From assembly GCF_009712605.1 (NCBI RefSeq), contig NZ_WASO01000004.1, positions 1 to 64,000 on the forward strand: a stretch of 64,000 bases of DNA, read 5' to 3'. Within the stretch, counting starts at the first letter, position 1; each line of letters opens with the position of its first letter. A program made the translations under genes and the position numbers. Source of the stretch: Paludibacter sp. (GTDB lineage: Bacteria > Bacteroidota > Bacteroidia > Bacteroidales > Paludibacteraceae). Positions 8,739-17,513 of the stretch are shown one piece after another. Under the pieces are notes generated by a model, which was not told the DNA's origin, ran no database searches, and saw only the letters and a list, made by a program, of their open reading frames with translations.

Positions 8739-8745
8739 CCTCCTT
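8739..8745 (-). promoter_or_regulatory. Strong Shine-Dalgarno site of the cytidylate-kinase-like gene
   Basis: AAGGAGG on the minus strand, 8 bases before the ATG at 8730. Such sites are uncommon in front of the other genes of this window and fix this start. Confidence 0.7.
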
Positions 8746-8857
8746 AGTTTACGCCCTGATTTATTCGCAAAAGATACACATAAATCAGCCTGATTTGCAA
8801 CTATTTTGCGTTAAAACATTTCCATACTTTCATGCAAAGCCCGCAAAACCGTCGAGG

Positions 8858-9784
8858 CTATTCCTTAGTACAATTGCAACCATATTTTTTCACTCCGAAC
8901 AAGACCGTTACTTTGAGCCCCACATAAAGAATATTCAACCTGTTTGAGCTAATGTTATTCAACAAATAGCCACTGACAGCGGGAGTAAAACCTCCTGTAG
9001 CCGAAGTATTGACAAAAAGGGACGTTGGCTTCTCTATCCCTGCTAAAGGAGCAAAACCATAGTCGCAAATCATCGACAAACGAATTTTCGGCTTGTTCTT
9101 TATTGAATAATCTTCGGGGTTTTTGCCAAACGTATAACCAGCTTCTACCGAACCTGAAAAGATAGCATGCAACCGTAACGAACTGTTTACCGATCGTGTT
9201 TCTGTAAAAAGTCCGTGATTTATCATATTGCTCAATATCCCTGTGTTGTTATAGCCGATCAAATTTTCGTAATAAGCTGTTGAGGTGACTGTAGTTGTAG
9301 CGCGGCTTTGTCCGCCCAGATTGAGCATGGCCTTGCCGCCTACGGCAAAATAGAGTCCATTGGGAGACTCGTAACCAATCATTAACGGAATTCCCACATT
9401 CAAAATCTGCTGCATATCGTGTGTATTCTGAAACGCAAAATGACCGTCGTACAAATTGTTTTCCGTATCTATCATCGGCACCACCAGCAAGGTATCCTGC
9501 CGGTTCATTCTTGAAGTCAGACAGGACAGTTCCAACCCTGTTTGCAGCAGTATATTATTCTTAAAGTGCATTTCAAAACCAGCTCCAACTGCCCCGCCAG
9601 CATTGCCAACTGCATTTGTAGCAGGAGCATCGTTACTGATGCGGCTATATCCGCCCGAGCCCCAAATCAGAAAATTATTCGTATTGACATTGGATTGAGC
9701 AGTCACATTCACAGCATAGCATACCGATAGTACAATGAGTACCGGCATTATCGTCAGGCGTATGATTTCTCTTTTAATCATCAT
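8858..9784 (-). CDS. Outer membrane beta-barrel protein
   Basis: A predicted secreted beta-barrel protein of 308 residues. An N-terminal hydrophobic signal ends near AVNVTAQS (residues 24-31). The body alternates short amphipathic strands and glycine-rich turns (LIWGSGGYSRIS, GAGFEMHFKNNILLQTGLELS, LYFAVGGKAMLNLGG) and ends with a last strand, LYVGLKVTVLFGVKKYGCNC. The C-terminus carries a short Cys pair. Its ATG overlaps the stop of the upstream gene by 4 bases (ATGA), implying translational coupling. It is therefore probably the outer-membrane partner of that T9SS-type surface protein, as PorP/SprF-like barrels are for some cargo. Direct PorP/SprF membership is not shown. Confidence 0.75.
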   Translation of the reverse strand: MMIKREIIRLTIMPVLIVLSVCYAVNVTAQSNVNTNNFLIWGSGGYSRISNDAPATNAVGNAGGAVGAGFEMHFKNNILLQTGLELSCLTSRMNRQDTLLVVPMIDTENNLYDGHFAFQNTHDMQQILNVGIPLMIGYESPNGLYFAVGGKAMLNLGGQSRATTTVTSTAYYENLIGYNNTGILSNMINHGLFTETRSVNSSLRLHAIFSGSVEAGYTFGKNPEDYSIKNKPKIRLSMICDYGFAPLAGIEKPTSLFVNTSATGGFTPAVSGYLLNNISSNRLNILYVGLKVTVLFGVKKYGCNCTKE

Positions 9785-12366
9785 TTCACAATCAATAATT
9801 GTTTCTTGCTTTCGCCCTTGCTATTGGTAAGCACTAACACATACGTACCTGCGCTGTCAGGTGCTCTCATGCTATTTTCTCCCGGATTCAATGCCTGCTG
9901 CTTAATTTTCAACCCTGAGATATTGAGCAACAACCCTGACCCCTTCTCATCCATTTTTATGGTCACCGGACTTCCTCTCGACAACAAGGTCGGATATACC
10001 AATACGTCGGTATGCAGGGTAGGTTGAAACGGACAGGTGAATAGCGAAACACCATCAACGGCTCTGGTTACTTTGACCTGATATTGAGCATTTGTATCCA
10101 GTTGTCCGTTCTCTATATAAAGGTAAGATTCAGTAGCGCCATCTATAACCTGGCCATTTTTATACCATTGAAAGACTGAAAAGTCATACCCACCATTGTA
10201 ACTGCTATTAAGTAATGCCAGCACATCGTTCCATTTTTGCAGAATAATCGACGAGGAATAATTTACCGTAAAACTCACCGGCTGTGTCTTTGTCACCTGA
10301 CTATTCTCGAATATCACGGAGGCATTATAAGTATCAGGCGTCACGCCGGATGGCAATGGCACATCGATATAACCGTTGGCTGACTGTTTCAAAATATCAA
10401 CAAAGCCGGCTTGTTGAGCTTTACTGTCAAACACCACAGAATGATAATCGACAGTCCCATATGCGACATCGTAGCTTAAAGTAAAATTCTTATCGTTAGC
10501 ACAAATCTGAGGCGAAGCTTTCATTGTGGCTGAAAAATCGGGCGATACCGTCAGTTTCAATGTCACAATACTGTCGCACCCGCCCAGAACACTCACAAGA
10601 GTTTCCGGATAATCTCCGGTAGCACGGTATTTCTTCCCATTCCATTCGTAGGGCAACTCATTCGTATAAACAGTAACCGTTTTTACCCCTGTAAGCGGAG
10701 AATTAAGAACTTTCACGGTTGCAGTATCGGTAGCATCACAACCATCGGCGCTTACATGCACTATGTATGCACCCGATTGAGCAAGAGAAGCACTGGGTAC
10801 CTGGTAAGAGGGTGTTGCATTAGACGGCGGGAAAGATTGTCTGCCTCCCATTCCATCCGGAACATCCCAGGAATAAAGGACAGAACTCGGATCTACCGTT
10901 CGGGAAACGGTAAACGTGGGAGTCAGGTTAATCGGATTGCCCTGACATACATAGACCATTCTGGGATCGAATCTTGCCTGCGAAGACGAATATTCAGAGA
11001 AATATCCGAAACGGCAACCGGAACCACTTGTCCCGTGAATAATCCCTACATGAAATTTATTCGTATTGTTTTTCAATGTAACAGTTGCCCCCTGTGGTAT
11101 TTGCGCTGTAGTGAATGATTTCCTGGCATACAAATATTTTCCGCCTGTTCCCGGAACCGGATTAAAATCGGAAGCGGTAAGTGTGGCACCAGCACCACTG
11201 GAGGTCGATATGGTAAAGTTACCTTCTCCTCCGGCTTCAACCAATACGGTAAGATAATAATTATCAGAAGTTGACCGGGCCAGGGTCACTTCGCGCGAGC
11301 CGGTACACGACAATTGAGCCAACACGGCAAAGTCTGTCTCACATCCGAAACCACTCATTTGCAGCACACTGATATTTTTATTGGCCTTGATGTAACAGGC
11401 ATTTTCGGACTGTGTCATATTATACCGGTATATTTCTCCCACATTCGTGATTGTGGTTGTTTTTGAACCGTTAATATAGATATCCGTATTGGGTTGAGTT
11501 GCCATCACAAAGACCTGATCTCCATAAAAAGAACTTATTCCCACCCCAAAATTGCCCCTTACAGCGATGTACTCCTGACCCAACAAACTCAAAGGAATAA
11601 TCTGGTCTCCGCCTTCGTTATAGCAGGTACCTCCTATTGCTGCGCCATACATTGAATCGTCGCAGATGGTAATAGCCACAGGCTTGTCGGAGGTAACGCG
11701 GCTTCCTCCAAGATGATTTGCTGCCAACTGAGAAGTTGCCACTGCAGCATATGTCTGTCCTTTGTTCAGGGTAATAGTAAATGGAACTCCGGCCGCATGG
11801 CCTGAAATTGCATTTTGGGGAGTTATTGTCACCCTGGTATTATCCGAGGCGGCAACAATGTGAAATGAGTTATATGGCTTAGGGTTGACTGTAGTAACAT
11901 TGTCCAACAGGTTTTGCCCCGGAATAAGGAAAGATGTGCCCAGAGCATTATCTCCTTTGAGGGCATAAATAGCGGGATTATTCGATCCATTTTCTTCATA
12001 ATAAACGGAGATGTATTGATCGGAAGTAATCAACAAGCCTTTATTGTTCACATTGTTGTCCGGTGAATCCTCTACCAGACCGAGAAATGTCGTCAGATCA
12101 CAAGAGCTTAAAGAATTATGAGGAACTGTCAATGTTATCGGAGTAAATCCGGAAGGGTTTGCCGGTTGCGAAATAGTCACTTTCGCGTCGACCGCATTAC
12201 CATTGACAAGGCGGAACAATATGGGGCTTTCTTCGTGTCCGGAAGAGAGGTCGGGCGCTACAAACCAGAATGTCTTACTTGTTTGTGCCTGCACGCAATT
12301 GGAAACACAGATAAAACATTGCACTAAAACCAATGCAAGAATAAAGGAGGTACGCTTGTTGACCAT
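9781..12366 (-). CDS. IgGFc-binding-domain surface protein with T9SS-like C-terminal tail
   Basis: A large secreted protein of 861 residues. The signal peptide ends near CVQAQ (28). Residues about 40-450 resemble the IgGFc_binding domain found in Bacteroidota adhesin-like proteins: an opening KTFWFVAPDLSSGH, then long beta segments with ISVYYEENGSNNPAIYALKGDNALGTSF. Residues about 470-560 look like a PKD/Ig-like domain (LYSWDVPDGMGG). The last 75 residues (VLVYPTLLSRG to KKQLLIVK) match the shape of a T9SS type A sorting domain, so export to the cell surface by type IX secretion is likely. A -7 box at 12495-12502 gives a leader of about 120 bases. It is translationally coupled to the barrel gene downstream. 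The ligand is unknown. Confidence 0.8.
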   Translation of the reverse strand: MVNKRTSFILALVLVQCFICVSNCVQAQTSKTFWFVAPDLSSGHEESPILFRLVNGNAVDAKVTISQPANPSGFTPITLTVPHNSLSSCDLTTFLGLVEDSPDNNVNNKGLLITSDQYISVYYEENGSNNPAIYALKGDNALGTSFLIPGQNLLDNVTTVNPKPYNSFHIVAASDNTRVTITPQNAISGHAAGVPFTITLNKGQTYAAVATSQLAANHLGGSRVTSDKPVAITICDDSMYGAAIGGTCYNEGGDQIIPLSLLGQEYIAVRGNFGVGISSFYGDQVFVMATQPNTDIYINGSKTTTITNVGEIYRYNMTQSENACYIKANKNISVLQMSGFGCETDFAVLAQLSCTGSREVTLARSTSDNYYLTVLVEAGGEGNFTISTSSGAGATLTASDFNPVPGTGGKYLYARKSFTTAQIPQGATVTLKNNTNKFHVGIIHGTSGSGCRFGYFSEYSSSQARFDPRMVYVCQGNPINLTPTFTVSRTVDPSSVLYSWDVPDGMGGRQSFPPSNATPSYQVPSASLAQSGAYIVHVSADGCDATDTATVKVLNSPLTGVKTVTVYTNELPYEWNGKKYRATGDYPETLVSVLGGCDSIVTLKLTVSPDFSATMKASPQICANDKNFTLSYDVAYGTVDYHSVVFDSKAQQAGFVDILKQSANGYIDVPLPSGVTPDTYNASVIFENSQVTKTQPVSFTVNYSSSIILQKWNDVLALLNSSYNGGYDFSVFQWYKNGQVIDGATESYLYIENGQLDTNAQYQVKVTRAVDGVSLFTCPFQPTLHTDVLVYPTLLSRGSPVTIKMDEKGSGLLLNISGLKIKQQALNPGENSMRAPDSAGTYVLVLTNSKGESKKQLLIVK

Positions 12367-12494
12367 CTATTTGTGTTTTAACGGCTCCCCGCATCCAGAC
12401 GTGTTTTTTGCAATTGTCATGTCGTTAAACAATCCGAAAACTGCAAAGACATTACAATATACTGGCTCTTTTAGATTTAGGGTAACTTTCGCCA

Positions 12495-12502
12495 CAAAGA
12501 TA
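12495..12502 (-). promoter_or_regulatory. Possible -7 element of the IgGFc-domain gene
   Basis: TATCTTTG on the minus strand matches TAnnTTTG. No TTG is at the right spacing, so only the -7 part is supported. Confidence 0.4.
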
Positions 12503-12583
12503 GAAAGATACCCAGAGACTACGAAAATTTATCTGCTTTATTTTAGCTGTAGAGATTTTGCACTTTCATCAATAAAACACAAA

Positions 12584-13708
12584 CTACCGACTTCTCTCAT
12601 AATATCGATTAAATTCTTTCATCATATCTTCCGACTCAGCCAAAACCTGAGCTATATGAGTTGAATAAAATAAGAAACGATTATTACTCATTATCCATTT
12701 AATAGTAAGCAACATACAAATCTTACCTAAAAAAGCGCAAAAATAAAAACCTTTATAGATTATATCTAGAGCACTCTGCAAAGCCACTACAGAAGAATCA
12801 TCTACCATTTCATTACTAACATATTGATTTAACAGGCCCAAGGGATAAAACATTTGCAAAGCAGCATATAAATATAGACTAAGAATCATCCACTGAGGTA
12901 TATCCATAAAACTACTATTGAGACGCCCAACCACAGCAATCATGGATATACTTGCAATTAAAGATATTATAAGCTGAATCACTAATTCCCACAAATAATA
13001 AGATTTCGAACCATCAACAAAAAGTGCATTAAAATCAAACAATATACATACTAGACCTAAAAATAATAATATAATAATGTATCGATGCATCTCTTTCAAG
13101 CTATGATTCGGCACAGCTTGTTTCACTGTTGAAATTGTTATAACAAGGTAAATAAAAAAGAAGGCTCCGCTATTTATCAAATTACAGATATTTTCAAACA
13201 AACCCTGAATCTTATATAAATCTATCGAGTTCAGTCCTGGACTGTATGAAAAGTGATCCATTCTAATTATAAATATTAGCTTACCAATATATAGTATAAG
13301 CCACACAATCCACACAACAACCCACGAGTAATAGAATTGTTTACACCCCTTACTCATACGCTGATACAACGCCTCACGACCTTCCAAATAAAGAGAGCTT
13401 CCACTACCGAATTTATCTTGTACATATCGAGTCAATCTTTCAGCCTTATCATAATCTTTCGAATTCAGTAGAAAATTACTACTTGTTACAACTAAGAGAC
13501 CAGCAACAATAAACATTATATTACATATATCATAAATATACATACCCAAATAATCATCCTTTGCTATAATGGACAAAAAATGAGGAGTTCCTAATAATCT
13601 AACAAATGGGTTTATCAACAAAGGCAAAATAGCACAAAATATTGCCAAAAAAACAGTAAACCGTTGCCCCTTAATCCACTCTCCAAATTCATTACTTACT
13701 GGTTTCAT
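12584..13708 (-). CDS. Polytopic membrane protein of unknown function (about 8 TM)
   Basis: I recognise no family. About eight hydrophobic spans are visible at roughly residues 17-38, 57-80, 127-148, 175-197, 209-227, 241-262, 273-292 and 317-338. A soluble stretch (about 83-125, DYDKAERLTRYVQDKFGSGSS) separates spans 2 and 3. A charged C-terminal tail (AESEDMMKEFNRYYERSR) ends the protein. No transporter signature, catalytic motif or nucleotide-binding site is apparent. Its start codon lies 17 bases inside the end of the KaiC-like gene, so the two are almost certainly translated from one message and may work as a membrane-anchored pair. Base composition is visibly more AT-rich than in the flanking genes, as for the two genes upstream. 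Confidence 0.8.
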   Translation of the reverse strand: MKPVSNEFGEWIKGQRFTVFLAIFCAILPLLINPFVRLLGTPHFLSIIAKDDYLGMYIYDICNIMFIVAGLLVVTSSNFLLNSKDYDKAERLTRYVQDKFGSGSSLYLEGREALYQRMSKGCKQFYYSWVVVWIVWLILYIGKLIFIIRMDHFSYSPGLNSIDLYKIQGLFENICNLINSGAFFFIYLVITISTVKQAVPNHSLKEMHRYIIILLFLGLVCILFDFNALFVDGSKSYYLWELVIQLIISLIASISMIAVVGRLNSSFMDIPQWMILSLYLYAALQMFYPLGLLNQYVSNEMVDDSSVVALQSALDIIYKGFYFCAFLGKICMLLTIKWIMSNNRFLFYSTHIAQVLAESEDMMKEFNRYYERSR

Positions 13709-15893
13709 ATCCCTTATTTTTATTGAATATTCTCGCTAAAACATTTGGTTGGCTAGGTTCCCAATATTTATCTAAACTTCGGATATCGTAATTATCCACA
13801 CGATTTTCATTTAAACAATATTGATGGAATTCTTTATGCGTTTCACAATAAAATAGTTCTTCCATCTTTTTCACTTTACAAGCATATATATGACTTGGCG
13901 CATTATAGCCATTATATTGTTCGACATATATATGAGTCTCTTTTTCAACACGTTCAGTACAAATCACATTATCAGCTAACATGCGTAACTCATCCACATA
14001 ATTAGAAGTTCGGTCACAAAGAATCACTAAATCCTTTTTATATTCCTTACAAATAGAAACAAGTGTCGTTAAGAATAAGTGATCTCTTTTCAATAAAGGA
14101 AAGCTATAATTAATACGCGGAATATTATCGATGATTATTTGCTTTATCTTCGGTTGACTTTCGAATTGCTGAGTGAGATAATAAAAAAATTCATCCGAAG
14201 TAATGTTACCCATGCGAACATCCCAAAAATGTATACCTGCATAACAATCGCTACAGTCCAAATTCCCTGATTCGTTATCACTTACTGAATCATGTTCTTT
14301 GTACTTGCCAAATTGTTTTATATTGGTTCCTGATTTGGCATTACGATATTCCCAAGTAGGACAAACCATCGATTTTCGCAGTTTCTCGGCATCTTGATCA
14401 AGCAATATATACAAAGTATGATTTCCCACAAACGAAGCACTAAACGTTTTGGCTAACGAGAGAAAGCGTTTATATGAATTTGCAGATCCTATTATAGCTG
14501 TTGAAGTACCATCAATAGCTTTGTCAACTAATATTTCGGACAGCACACTACTTGTTCGAAGATCTTTTCGTAAAGAATCATATATTTTATGAAGTCTATC
14601 TTTTGAGTTTCTCGCTTGATCCTTTTTGAATTCTTCGTAGCGTTTGCATATGTAGGATTGCAAACATTTATCGTCTGCATTATTGTCCTGATTCACATAA
14701 CGATAATTATCAATATATTGTTGAAATGTGTCTGAGAGGATATCAACATTTGCTCTTGCAATGGCTTTAAGCATATGTCGTCGCCGTTGAAGCAAAACGT
14801 TTGAACTTGGATATACTTCAATACCATAATCACGGTTTTTATACTGATGCCAACCCAGTGCTGAATTCTGTAAGATTGCCTTCCGTATTGTTAGTTGATT
14901 TATCCAATAATCAATTTCTGGATTTTCAGCAACGCGTAAATCAAACCACACATCCGGATTGATGTCTTTAATCTTGTTCTTCGAATTCTCCAGATATATT
15001 ACGATTAACGATTGTGGCGCCTTAGAATACAACTTCATGTATTGATCATAATTATCTATCACAACACAGGGAATAAATTCAGTATTAGCAATGCCTAAAG
15101 GTGAATATATTTTCTCTCCATTTTTAGTTTTATCCTTTACGCACAAGTTCGGAGCCTCAATCTGACCATAAATATTCACATTGAAGAACTCGCAGGATAA
15201 ATCCTTTGGTAACATCTGTTGAATATCAGGTTTAATATATTCGTTCATTGAATTATATTTACGACGCGCTATTAAATCATTGATATCAGCATTTGCGCTA
15301 TTCTCCATATAGGGCTCATAAGGTGTTGTAAAATGTAATGCATTTGTTCTGTTATTATATATCACAACTTCTTCACCAATATACCTATCCATCTCATCAA
15401 TATCAAACTGACAAATAGATGTACATCCATCAAAATCAAAGATTGAAGAACTAAATTTGTGTCTAATGATTTGACAGTTCTCCTTATTCAAGTTGTGTTT
15501 AATAATACGTCTTACACATTTAGCAATAACCATATCTAGCAATATATCTGATAAATTCTGCTCCTGTTTTTTAAAGCTTATAACACAAGGAGCGACCAAT
15601 GTATATTGCAAAGATTTCTGATCAGGCTGCATCTCCGGTTTACCCTGTTCTGAGTCTTTGAATTTATTCTCTTCAACATCTCTCGGAAATTCATTTTGCA
15701 GCTCCATAGAAAGTCCATGAAGCAATTGCATGCCAAATAATGTCCTATATGTTCCACTTTCTCCTGAAATTACAACAGTTAGTGGACGATATGACATTGA
15801 TTCCCCTTTTTTCGGCATCGGAGGCAACTGTAATCCACCAAAAAGTAACCGATCCAACCCCGGAATACCTGTTTTTATCTTATTATCAAACAT
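13692..15893 (-). CDS. KaiC-like tandem RecA-fold protein with degenerate P-loops
   Basis: A protein of 733 residues. It opens with the hallmark of KaiC-family proteins, KIKTGIPGLDRLLFGG (5-20). The following Walker A position is GESGTYRT (44-51), where the canonical GK is replaced by YR. A second RecA-like unit begins near 464 with GSANSYKR (469-476), again lacking GK[ST]-type geometry, and has a Walker B-like strand KQIIIDN (584-590) and a closing DELRMLADNVICTE segment. This resembles a two-domain KaiC/RadA-superfamily architecture with impaired nucleotide binding in both halves. The start at 15893 is the first ATG; the alternative at 15926 is GTG. It lies between a DUF3825 gene and a membrane protein gene that it overlaps. 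Function unknown; a signalling or scaffold role is inference. Confidence 0.7.
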   Translation of the reverse strand: MFDNKIKTGIPGLDRLLFGGLQLPPMPKKGESMSYRPLTVVISGESGTYRTLFGMQLLHGLSMELQNEFPRDVEENKFKDSEQGKPEMQPDQKSLQYTLVAPCVISFKKQEQNLSDILLDMVIAKCVRRIIKHNLNKENCQIIRHKFSSSIFDFDGCTSICQFDIDEMDRYIGEEVVIYNNRTNALHFTTPYEPYMENSANADINDLIARRKYNSMNEYIKPDIQQMLPKDLSCEFFNVNIYGQIEAPNLCVKDKTKNGEKIYSPLGIANTEFIPCVVIDNYDQYMKLYSKAPQSLIVIYLENSKNKIKDINPDVWFDLRVAENPEIDYWINQLTIRKAILQNSALGWHQYKNRDYGIEVYPSSNVLLQRRRHMLKAIARANVDILSDTFQQYIDNYRYVNQDNNADDKCLQSYICKRYEEFKKDQARNSKDRLHKIYDSLRKDLRTSSVLSEILVDKAIDGTSTAIIGSANSYKRFLSLAKTFSASFVGNHTLYILLDQDAEKLRKSMVCPTWEYRNAKSGTNIKQFGKYKEHDSVSDNESGNLDCSDCYAGIHFWDVRMGNITSDEFFYYLTQQFESQPKIKQIIIDNIPRINYSFPLLKRDHLFLTTLVSICKEYKKDLVILCDRTSNYVDELRMLADNVICTERVEKETHIYVEQYNGYNAPSHIYACKVKKMEELFYCETHKEFHQYCLNENRVDNYDIRSLDKYWEPSQPNVLARIFNKNKGYETSK

Positions 15894-15932
15894 AACTAGT
15901 AATATTTTAGAATCCAATCTTTGCACTACTGT

Positions 15933-15964
15933 GGGTCTCCTGACTACATGTATTCGGAAGACCC
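15933..15964. other. Hairpin between the DUF3825 and KaiC-like genes
   Basis: GGGTCT (15933-15938) pairs with AGACCC (15959-15964), extended by CC/GG with a one-base bulge. It lies in the 92-base gap ahead of the KaiC-like ATG. There is no T-run, so it could be an RNA processing or stability element rather than a terminator. Confidence 0.35.
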
Positions 15965-15985
15965 GCGATTGCGAAGAGCTATTTT

Positions 15986-17179
15986 TTAAATGTCGTCTGG
16001 ATTAAGCCATAATTCGTCTGGTTTTGTTATAAGTCTTGCATTTTGATAAGCAGCATCTAATGGTAAAATAGTCTCAGGAGTGTAAATACCATCTTCTAAA
16101 TCTAGAACTAATGCAAAGTCTGGACTACTCGTAAAAGAACCCGACAAATATATTGGCATGAGCAGTTGTATTTTAGCTTCTTGAGGTCTGTACATTGGAA
16201 TTACAAGTTTATAATTTCTTTTCGCTATTGCAATTGCATAGTTGATTGAGTTATCTAACTTTCTAGCTAATTCAGTACTGTCTCGCTCTTGGTCTTCTCT
16301 CGGGAATCTATCTCTACGTTCCTCTATAATGTGAGTAAATTTGTCATAATTTCTATCAATTTCAATGTCCGGGTGAAAAATAACTTCATTGATATTAGTG
16401 AAGAAAGTTGCTGGTTCAGGTAAATCATCTTGTTTTACAACTCTTTTTCCATTCATAGTAAATCCTATCCTCGTCAAGTCTGTCAGACTATTTAGAATGT
16501 AAGGGTTTCTGTAAAGCGTTTCGCCTCCCTCTTCAAGCACATGAACAATAATGAAAATTTCGTGGAAAAATTTATCTAAGAGACCTGTATTAAAAACAAT
16601 ATATTTTTTGTCATCACTTTTTATAATTTTTGACCCATTATCTTCAACTTTTAGTTTTTCAAAAGTATTTTCGATATATGATTTTAGGATTGGGTGAGGG
16701 ATGCCTGATTGGTGACTTTTATAATTCCACTTTTCTGGAATACATTTAGTTTTTAAATCTTCAAGGAACTGTAATCCATCTTGCCAATTTTCGAAATTTA
16801 GTGCACCTAGTCGAAACATTAAATTATCTTTTACTTCTTTCTCAAACTCCTTCTCTGTTGTAAAATAGATACCTGTCCAGCCTTTCTCAACTCTTGCTCT
16901 GTCATAATATGCAATTAATTCTTTTCCATTAGCTGCCTTTTTAGCAGTTTTGAATAATGCATAAACAGCGTTCTCAACCGTCGTGTTTTTCCCAAATTTA
17001 TTTTTATAAATGACAGTTTTTTCTTCTGTAATTTTATCTATTAAAGCATTAAAATCAAACGCTCTAAAAGGAGTCTCACTTTCCGCCAATAAATCATTCA
17101 CTTCTTGAATAAATGTTCTAATATTTGTCACAAAGCCAAAATTTGTCACACCTTTTCTAATTTCTCTTTCATTTGCCAT
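15986..17179 (-). CDS. DUF3825 domain-containing protein
   Basis: A cytoplasmic protein of 397 residues. Residues about 150-395 match my memory of DUF3825: WNYKSHQSGIPHPILKSYIENTF, then VFNTGLLDKFF, PEPATFFTN, NYDKFTHIIEERRDRFP, YKLVIPMYRPQEAKIQLLMPIYL and the closing LPLDAAYQNARLITKPDELWL. The first 145 residues are an extra module (TNFGFVTNIRTFIQEVNDLLAES, then helices) that I do not recognise. There is no signal peptide or TM segment. The molecular role of DUF3825 is not established; nucleic-acid-linked contexts have been suggested for some members, which I hold only loosely. It precedes the KaiC-like and membrane genes on the same strand. The ATG at 17179 follows a T/A-rich leader without a Shine-Dalgarno sequence. 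Confidence 0.75.
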   Translation of the reverse strand: MANEREIRKGVTNFGFVTNIRTFIQEVNDLLAESETPFRAFDFNALIDKITEEKTVIYKNKFGKNTTVENAVYALFKTAKKAANGKELIAYYDRARVEKGWTGIYFTTEKEFEKEVKDNLMFRLGALNFENWQDGLQFLEDLKTKCIPEKWNYKSHQSGIPHPILKSYIENTFEKLKVEDNGSKIIKSDDKKYIVFNTGLLDKFFHEIFIIVHVLEEGGETLYRNPYILNSLTDLTRIGFTMNGKRVVKQDDLPEPATFFTNINEVIFHPDIEIDRNYDKFTHIIEERRDRFPREDQERDSTELARKLDNSINYAIAIAKRNYKLVIPMYRPQEAKIQLLMPIYLSGSFTSSPDFALVLDLEDGIYTPETILPLDAAYQNARLITKPDELWLNPDDI

Positions 17180-17513
17180 AATCTCATTTATTTTTTTGTT
17201 TTTTTATTTTTTCAAACAATAGCGCATAACAATCCCCTAAATAAAACTCATTTTCGCTATGGAAAACTCCGTTTTCCATAACTTCCCCTTACTGGCGCAT
17301 GTTTAGCGATAGCGTAACTTGTACCCAAAACTAAAGTGGATTGCATCCACAACCAGTTACAAATTGTTTCTATTTTGCGTCCAAGCTACACTTCGTTAAG
17401 CTTGAACGAATACCTGCAATCTCCATTCTTGGGTCAAACGGGGTTAGCTAACTATAATCCGTTTTTATCAATCAAAGGGAGCAATCCCTTTCGGCATTAC
17501 TCCCTGTTTTTAT
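17180..17513. other. Hairpin-rich gene-free region flanking the DUF3825 block
   Basis: No supported gene lies in these 334 bases. Three short perfect hairpins are visible: ATGGAAAAC/GTTTTCCAT (17259-17267 with 17271-17279), GTGGAT/ATCCAC (17336-17341 with 17345-17350) and AAAGGGA/TCCCTTT (17474-17480 with 17485-17491). The last lies 23 bases beyond the stop of the gene at 17514 and may help end its transcript. The palindrome GTTAGCTAAC is at 17444-17453, and on the minus strand TTGTTATGCGC lies at about 17232-17222. The region looks like a remnant of a mobile or recombination site but cannot be classed. Confidence 0.4.

Noticed and set aside
15894-15926. GTG start for the KaiC-like gene
   Set aside because: The ATG at 15893 places the KaiC-family opening at the N-terminus; the earlier start is GTG and adds eleven unremarkable residues.
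17221-17460. Integron attC site at the edge of the DUF3825 block
   Set aside because: The minus-strand GTTATGC-like core has no matching opposite end and no integrase is visible; noted only as a hairpin region.
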